From Pseudomonas paraglycinae (lineage in GTDB: Bacteria > Pseudomonadota > Gammaproteobacteria > Pseudomonadales > Pseudomonadaceae): a DNA stretch of 64,000 nt. The position numbers and the translations under genes were made by a program. This document shows, piece by piece, positions 60,758 through 64,000 of the stretch. Each line of letters begins with the position of its first letter. Within the stretch, counting starts at the first letter, position 1. The notes below the pieces were generated by a model, which saw nothing but the letters and a program-made list of their open reading frames with translations, searched no databases and was not told where the DNA came from. The stretch covers positions 62,001 to 126,000 of the forward strand of contig NZ_BQHR01000004.1 in NCBI RefSeq assembly GCF_021601625.1, written 5' to 3'.

Positions 60758-60853
60758 TGGCGGAAGGCAGCCGGAGTCGAACCTGCCCGGGAACGGATGC
60801 CGTCCCCAACCGGGTTTGAAGCCCGGCCGCGCCACCGGGCGCGATTGCCTTCC
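60758..60853 (-). tRNA. selC: tRNA-Sec (anticodon UCA)
   Basis: Minus-strand sequence folds as a selenocysteine tRNA: 8-bp acceptor stem (GGAAGGCA / TGCCTTCC), anticodon loop CTTCAAA with TCA at 60817-60819 (complement), long variable arm, GGTTCGACTCC T-arm, and an encoded GCCA end (60758-60761). It begins 6 nt after the selB stop codon, so it is probably co-transcribed with selA-selB. Confidence 0.95.
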
Positions 60854-60859
60854 ATGAAC

Positions 60860-62770
60860 TCAGTCCGCGCCGGGGTTGGCCAGCGCACTGTCGGAGCGGA
60901 TTTGCCGGCCTTCGCCGACGCGCCGGGTCAGGCCCAGCCGATCGAAGTATTCGAGGATCTGAATACTGCGCTTGCGTCCCAAGCCTAGCGCATCGCGGAA
61001 GGCCGTGACTTCGATCTGCGGATTTTCTTCGGCCAGGCGCAGCAGCACCGCCGCCATTTGCCGCAGCGTGATATCGGTGACAAACAGGTCGCGCACCACT
61101 TGATGCATCACGCCAAGGCGCGCCAGTTTGCGCAGCAGCAAACGCACGGTCGCGTCTTCCTGGTCGACGAATTTCGCCACGTCGCGTACCCACGGCGGAT
61201 CGAAACCAGCCTGCTCGAACAATGGCTGCAGCGCCTGCCACAGGGTTTCGTCGTCGGCGCTCAGGCGCACTTGGTGGTCGGGCAAATGCAGCCATGAGCC
61301 GCTGGCGACCAGCGAGCCGGCGCCGAGCAATTCTTCCAGTAGGCTGATAAAGGTCGCGCGTTCGAGGCTCAAACCGCTGAAACGCCGCAGACGGTCACGA
61401 TCCGGGCCCATCTGATCGGGCTCCAGCTCATGAAAGCGCGTCAGTTGTTCCAGCAAGGTGAACTTGAGCATGCCCCAGCGCTGCGCATTGAACAGCACCG
61501 GGCCTTGTCGGGTTTCGATCAGGCGGACGTTGTCCGGCAGCGTCCAGCCGTCACGCGGACGATTGAACTGACGTTCCAGACGCTGCGGATCGAGGCCACT
61601 TGCGCTGTATTCCAGTAGCGTCGGCAACGCCTGTTCCAGCTCGGAGCTGATCGCCAGCACACGCAGTTGCGCCAGCCGTTCCGGGCTGCGGCGCTGGCGG
61701 GCCGGGGCGAAGGGATCGAGCACGCGCCCGCCGCCGAGCGTTCGCTGGGCGCTGGCGTCACGCAGGATCAGCGGATCACCGTGGACACCGTGCACCGGAA
61801 CGTTCGTCAGCAGTTGTGCGAACATGCGCTCGCCGGGTGCTAGGCTCGGGCCTTCCAGCAAGGCGACCCGGGCGATCACGTCCTGCGTGCCGAGATGCAG
61901 GTGCACTGGCTGGAAGTGCTGGAAAACCCGCTCGCCCGACAGCAGCCGGAATTCGATATCCAGCCGCTGGGTCGGTGCGTGCAGCCATTCGGCGAGCAAC
62001 CATTGGCCGCGATGGATCTGCCCGAGTTCCAGACGATCCGCGCTGATGTTCAGGGCCACGCGCTGGCCGGCGAAGGCTTGTTCGGCAGCCTGATTCTGCG
62101 CGTGCAGGCCCCTGACCCGCACGGTTTTGCCCGCCGGGCCGAGGCTGAGTTTGTCACCCACGACGACCGAGCCCGAAAGCGCCGTCCCCGTCACCACGAT
62201 CCCGGCGCCGGCGACACTGAACGCCCGGTCGATGGCCAGGCGAAAACCGCCTTCGCGACTGCGCTCCTCGCCTTCTATCTGCAGCAATGTCTGGCGCAGC
62301 GCATCGACGCCCTCGCCCGTCACGCTGGAAACCGTCAGCAACGGTGCTTCGGCATAGGGCCCGGGTGCCAGCAGGCTTTCAACCTGTCGGCGAACCTCTT
62401 CCACCCTGCCCGCCTCGACCCGATCACACTTGGTGATCGCCACCAGCGCCCGTGGAATGCCCAGCAGCTCGACAATCGCCAGATGCTCGCGGGTCTGCGG
62501 CATCACGCCGTCATCCGCCGCCAACACCAGCAATACCAGATCGATGCCCTGCGCGCCTGCGAGCATGTTGTGGGTGAATTTCTCGTGGCCCGGCACGTCG
62601 ATGAAACCGGTCAGCCCGGCGCCGGGCGCCAGTTCTGCGTACAGATAACCGAGGTCGATGGTCATCCCGCGCTCGCGCTCCTGCGGGCGGCGGTCGCCGG
62701 TCTGCCCGGTCAGCGCTTCAAGCAGTGACGTCTTGCCGTGGTCGATGTGCCCTGCCGTGCCGACGATCAC
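60860..62770 (-). CDS. selB: selenocysteine-specific translation elongation factor SelB
   Basis: 636-aa GTPase that brings Sec-tRNA to UGA codons marked by a SECIS element. G1 motif [17 protein letters not shown] is at the very N-terminus, G3 DVPGHEKF, G4 TKCD; beta-barrel domains follow, and the C-terminal part contains the winged-helix domains ([46 protein letters not shown]). GTG at 62770 gives the conserved start and overlaps the selA stop by 4 nt; the longer ORF to 62800 is not needed. Confidence 0.95.
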   Translation of the reverse strand: MIVGTAGHIDHGKTSLLEALTGQTGDRRPQERERGMTIDLGYLYAELAPGAGLTGFIDVPGHEKFTHNMLAGAQGIDLVLLVLAADDGVMPQTREHLAIVELLGIPRALVAITKCDRVEAGRVEEVRRQVESLLAPGPYAEAPLLTVSSVTGEGVDALRQTLLQIEGEERSREGGFRLAIDRAFSVAGAGIVVTGTALSGSVVVGDKLSLGPAGKTVRVRGLHAQNQAAEQAFAGQRVALNISADRLELGQIHRGQWLLAEWLHAPTQRLDIEFRLLSGERVFQHFQPVHLHLGTQDVIARVALLEGPSLAPGERMFAQLLTNVPVHGVHGDPLILRDASAQRTLGGGRVLDPFAPARQRRSPERLAQLRVLAISSELEQALPTLLEYSASGLDPQRLERQFNRPRDGWTLPDNVRLIETRQGPVLFNAQRWGMLKFTLLEQLTRFHELEPDQMGPDRDRLRRFSGLSLERATFISLLEELLGAGSLVASGSWLHLPDHQVRLSADDETLWQALQPLFEQAGFDPPWVRDVAKFVDQEDATVRLLLRKLARLGVMHQVVRDLFVTDITLRQMAAVLLRLAEENPQIEVTAFRDALGLGRKRSIQILEYFDRLGLTRRVGEGRQIRSDSALANPGAD

Positions 62771-64000
62771 GTTTGCAACTGCCCGAGTTGCGCCTGCCAC
62801 GCCGGTTCATCGTCGAGTTGCCGCAGATCCAGCCACAACGCGTCGTCATCAATGCGCCCGAGCACCGGGATCGGCAAGGCGCGCAGCGCGGCTTCCAGAT
62901 TCAGCAGGCAACGGCCGCGCAGGCGTTTCGATACTTGCGGGCGCAGGCACAGCGCTGCGCTTGGCAGGCGCGCCACCGGTTGGCTGCCGCTGCCGATCAT
63001 GCCCAGCGCGGGTTCCGCCGTGACGGTCCAGCCCTCGCCCAGCAGTTCGGCCAAGGCCGGTTGCAGGCGTTCGGCCTGGGTCAGAATCTCGGCTTGCGGT
63101 CGGGTCAGCAAGCGCAGGCTCGGCAAGCGTTCGGCCAGCCGATCCGGGTCGCGATAGAGCCCGAGCACCGCTTCGAGTGCGGCCAGCGTCAGTTTGTCGA
63201 CACGCAACGCGCGCTTCAGCGGGTTCTTCTTGATCTTCGCGATCAAGTCCTTGCGCCCGACGATCACCCCCGCCTGCGGCCCGCCAAGCAACTTGTCGCC
63301 GCTGAAGGTGACGATGTCGGCGCCATCGAGCAGCGCCTGACGGACCGTCGGTTCCGCCGGCAGGCCCCAGCGGGTCAGGTCCAGCAGGCTGCCGCTGCCA
63401 AGATCTTCCAGCAACGGCAGGTCATGCCGATGGGCCAACGCCGCCAGTTCGGAAGTCGGCACTCGAGCGGTGAAACCTTCGATGCTGTAGTTGCTCGCGT
63501 GCACGCGCATGATCAGGCCGCTGCGCGGGCCGATCGCCGCTTCGTAGTCGCGGGCATGGGTACGATTGGTGGTGCCGACCTCGTGCAGGCGCACGCCAGC
63601 ACGGCTCATGATGTCGGGGACGCGAAACGCGCCGCCGATCTCGATCAGCTCGCCCCGGGAAATGATGCCTTCCTTGCGCGCGCCGAGGCTGTTGAGGGTC
63701 AGCAGCACGGCGGCGGCATTGTTGTTGACCACGGTCACGGCTTCGGCGCCGGTCAGTTCGCGGATCAGGCCTTCGATCAGGTCGTCGCGGTCACCACGCT
63801 TGCCGCTGGCCAGGTCGAATTCCAGGTTCAAGGGATAGCGCGCCGCCAGTTGCACGGCGTCGATGGCTTCTTCCGGCAGCAAAGCCCGGCCGAGGTTGGT
63901 GTGCAGCACGGTGCCGGTCAGGTTGAACACCCGGCGCACCTGGCTGCGCTGCTTCAGGGCCAGGCGTTCAGAAACCCTTCCGGCCAAGGCTTCAGGGCTG
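62767..64000 (-). CDS. selA: L-seryl-tRNA(Sec) selenium transferase SelA (partial)
   Basis: About 411 codons in the window; the N-terminal about 60 residues lie beyond the end. PLP enzyme that turns Ser-tRNA(Sec) into Sec-tRNA(Sec) with selenophosphate. Seen: [58 protein letters not shown], and the PLP lysine in [20 protein letters not shown]. The frame stays open to the window edge. Stop overlaps selB start (translational coupling). Confidence 0.95.
   Translation of the reverse strand, partial: SPEALAGRVSERLALKQRSQVRRVFNLTGTVLHTNLGRALLPEEAIDAVQLAARYPLNLEFDLASGKRGDRDDLIEGLIRELTGAEAVTVVNNNAAAVLLTLNSLGARKEGIISRGELIEIGGAFRVPDIMSRAGVRLHEVGTTNRTHARDYEAAIGPRSGLIMRVHASNYSIEGFTARVPTSELAALAHRHDLPLLEDLGSGSLLDLTRWGLPAEPTVRQALLDGADIVTFSGDKLLGGPQAGVIVGRKDLIAKIKKNPLKRALRVDKLTLAALEAVLGLYRDPDRLAERLPSLRLLTRPQAEILTQAERLQPALAELLGEGWTVTAEPALGMIGSGSQPVARLPSAALCLRPQVSKRLRGRCLLNLEAALRALPIPVLGRIDDDALWLDLRQLDDEPAWQAQLGQLQT

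Noticed and set aside
1-64000. CRISPR arrays, IS elements, prophage or integrase
   Set aside because: No regularly spaced direct repeats, transposase or integrase motifs were found in any reading of the window.

Overview
The window looks like chromosomal DNA of a GC-rich Pseudomonas, most likely of the P. fluorescens group. This is inferred from the OprB and OprD porins, a membrane-bound PQQ glucose dehydrogenase (gcd), an OsmC-YcaO fusion, a selA-selB-selC block, many LysR regulators and dense operons with ATGA overlaps. I saw no transposase, integrase, rRNA or CRISPR array.

Layout. 0.1-2.3 kb: a LysR regulator and a Tat-exported SMP-30 lactonase. 2.5-5.6 kb: a polar amino acid-type binding protein and permease with no ATPase beside them, plus an NtaA/DszA-type flavin monooxygenase. 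5.6-7.2 kb: cupin and GNAT genes. 7.8-25.8 kb: a long nitrogen-compound catabolic region with a HAD hydrolase, DadA-like oxidases, a complete oligopeptide-type ABC transporter (binding protein, two permeases, twin ATPase), a three-subunit amine/opine dehydrogenase (HcnABC/OoxAB type), an M20 deacylase, succinate-semialdehyde-type dehydrogenase, D-malate/tartrate dehydrogenase, GhrA-like reductase, GabT-like aminotransferase, a second HAD hydrolase and an Lrp regulator. 25.8-28.9 kb: an aldehyde dehydrogenase divergent from a Rieske oxygenase, then a lone YbdD/YjiX gene. 28.96-29.7 kb: a deletion scar joining remnants of an SDR and a GlxA-type regulator. 29.7-34.9 kb: an SDR, MFS transporter and split transketolase operon with a divergent LysR. 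34.9-37.9 kb: a LysR divergent from an NCS2 nucleobase permease and a guanine deaminase-like enzyme. 38.0-42.7 kb: carbonic anhydrase, unknown small genes, a ZIP transporter, a PhaZ-like remnant and a bestrophin. 43.2-47.5 kb: a fused ProV-ProW betaine-type ABC transporter, its binding protein, homocysteine S-methyltransferase and an msrA remnant. 47.6-50.2 kb: a DUF985 cupin, a dTMP-kinase-like protein and a class V aminotransferase. 50.5-54.3 kb: gcd and oprB (periplasmic glucose oxidation and sugar entry). 54.4-60.75 kb: OsmC-YcaO, a CHASE4-PAS-GGDEF-EAL protein and an OprD porin. 60.76-64 kb: selC, selB and partial selA on the minus strand.

How the genes work together. Most blocks are nutrient-uptake modules in which a transporter lies next to oxidases or dehydrogenases and a local regulator. 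The least explained are the 7.8-25.8 kb region, the split-transketolase operon, and the betaine-type transporter coupled to homocysteine methyltransferase. Degenerate genes are found at 29 kb, 41.4 kb and 47.3 kb, in the more accessory-looking intervals. Several perfect inverted repeats lie at promoters, notably one between the -35 and -10 of gcd and a LysR-type T-N11-A box at 33.86 kb.
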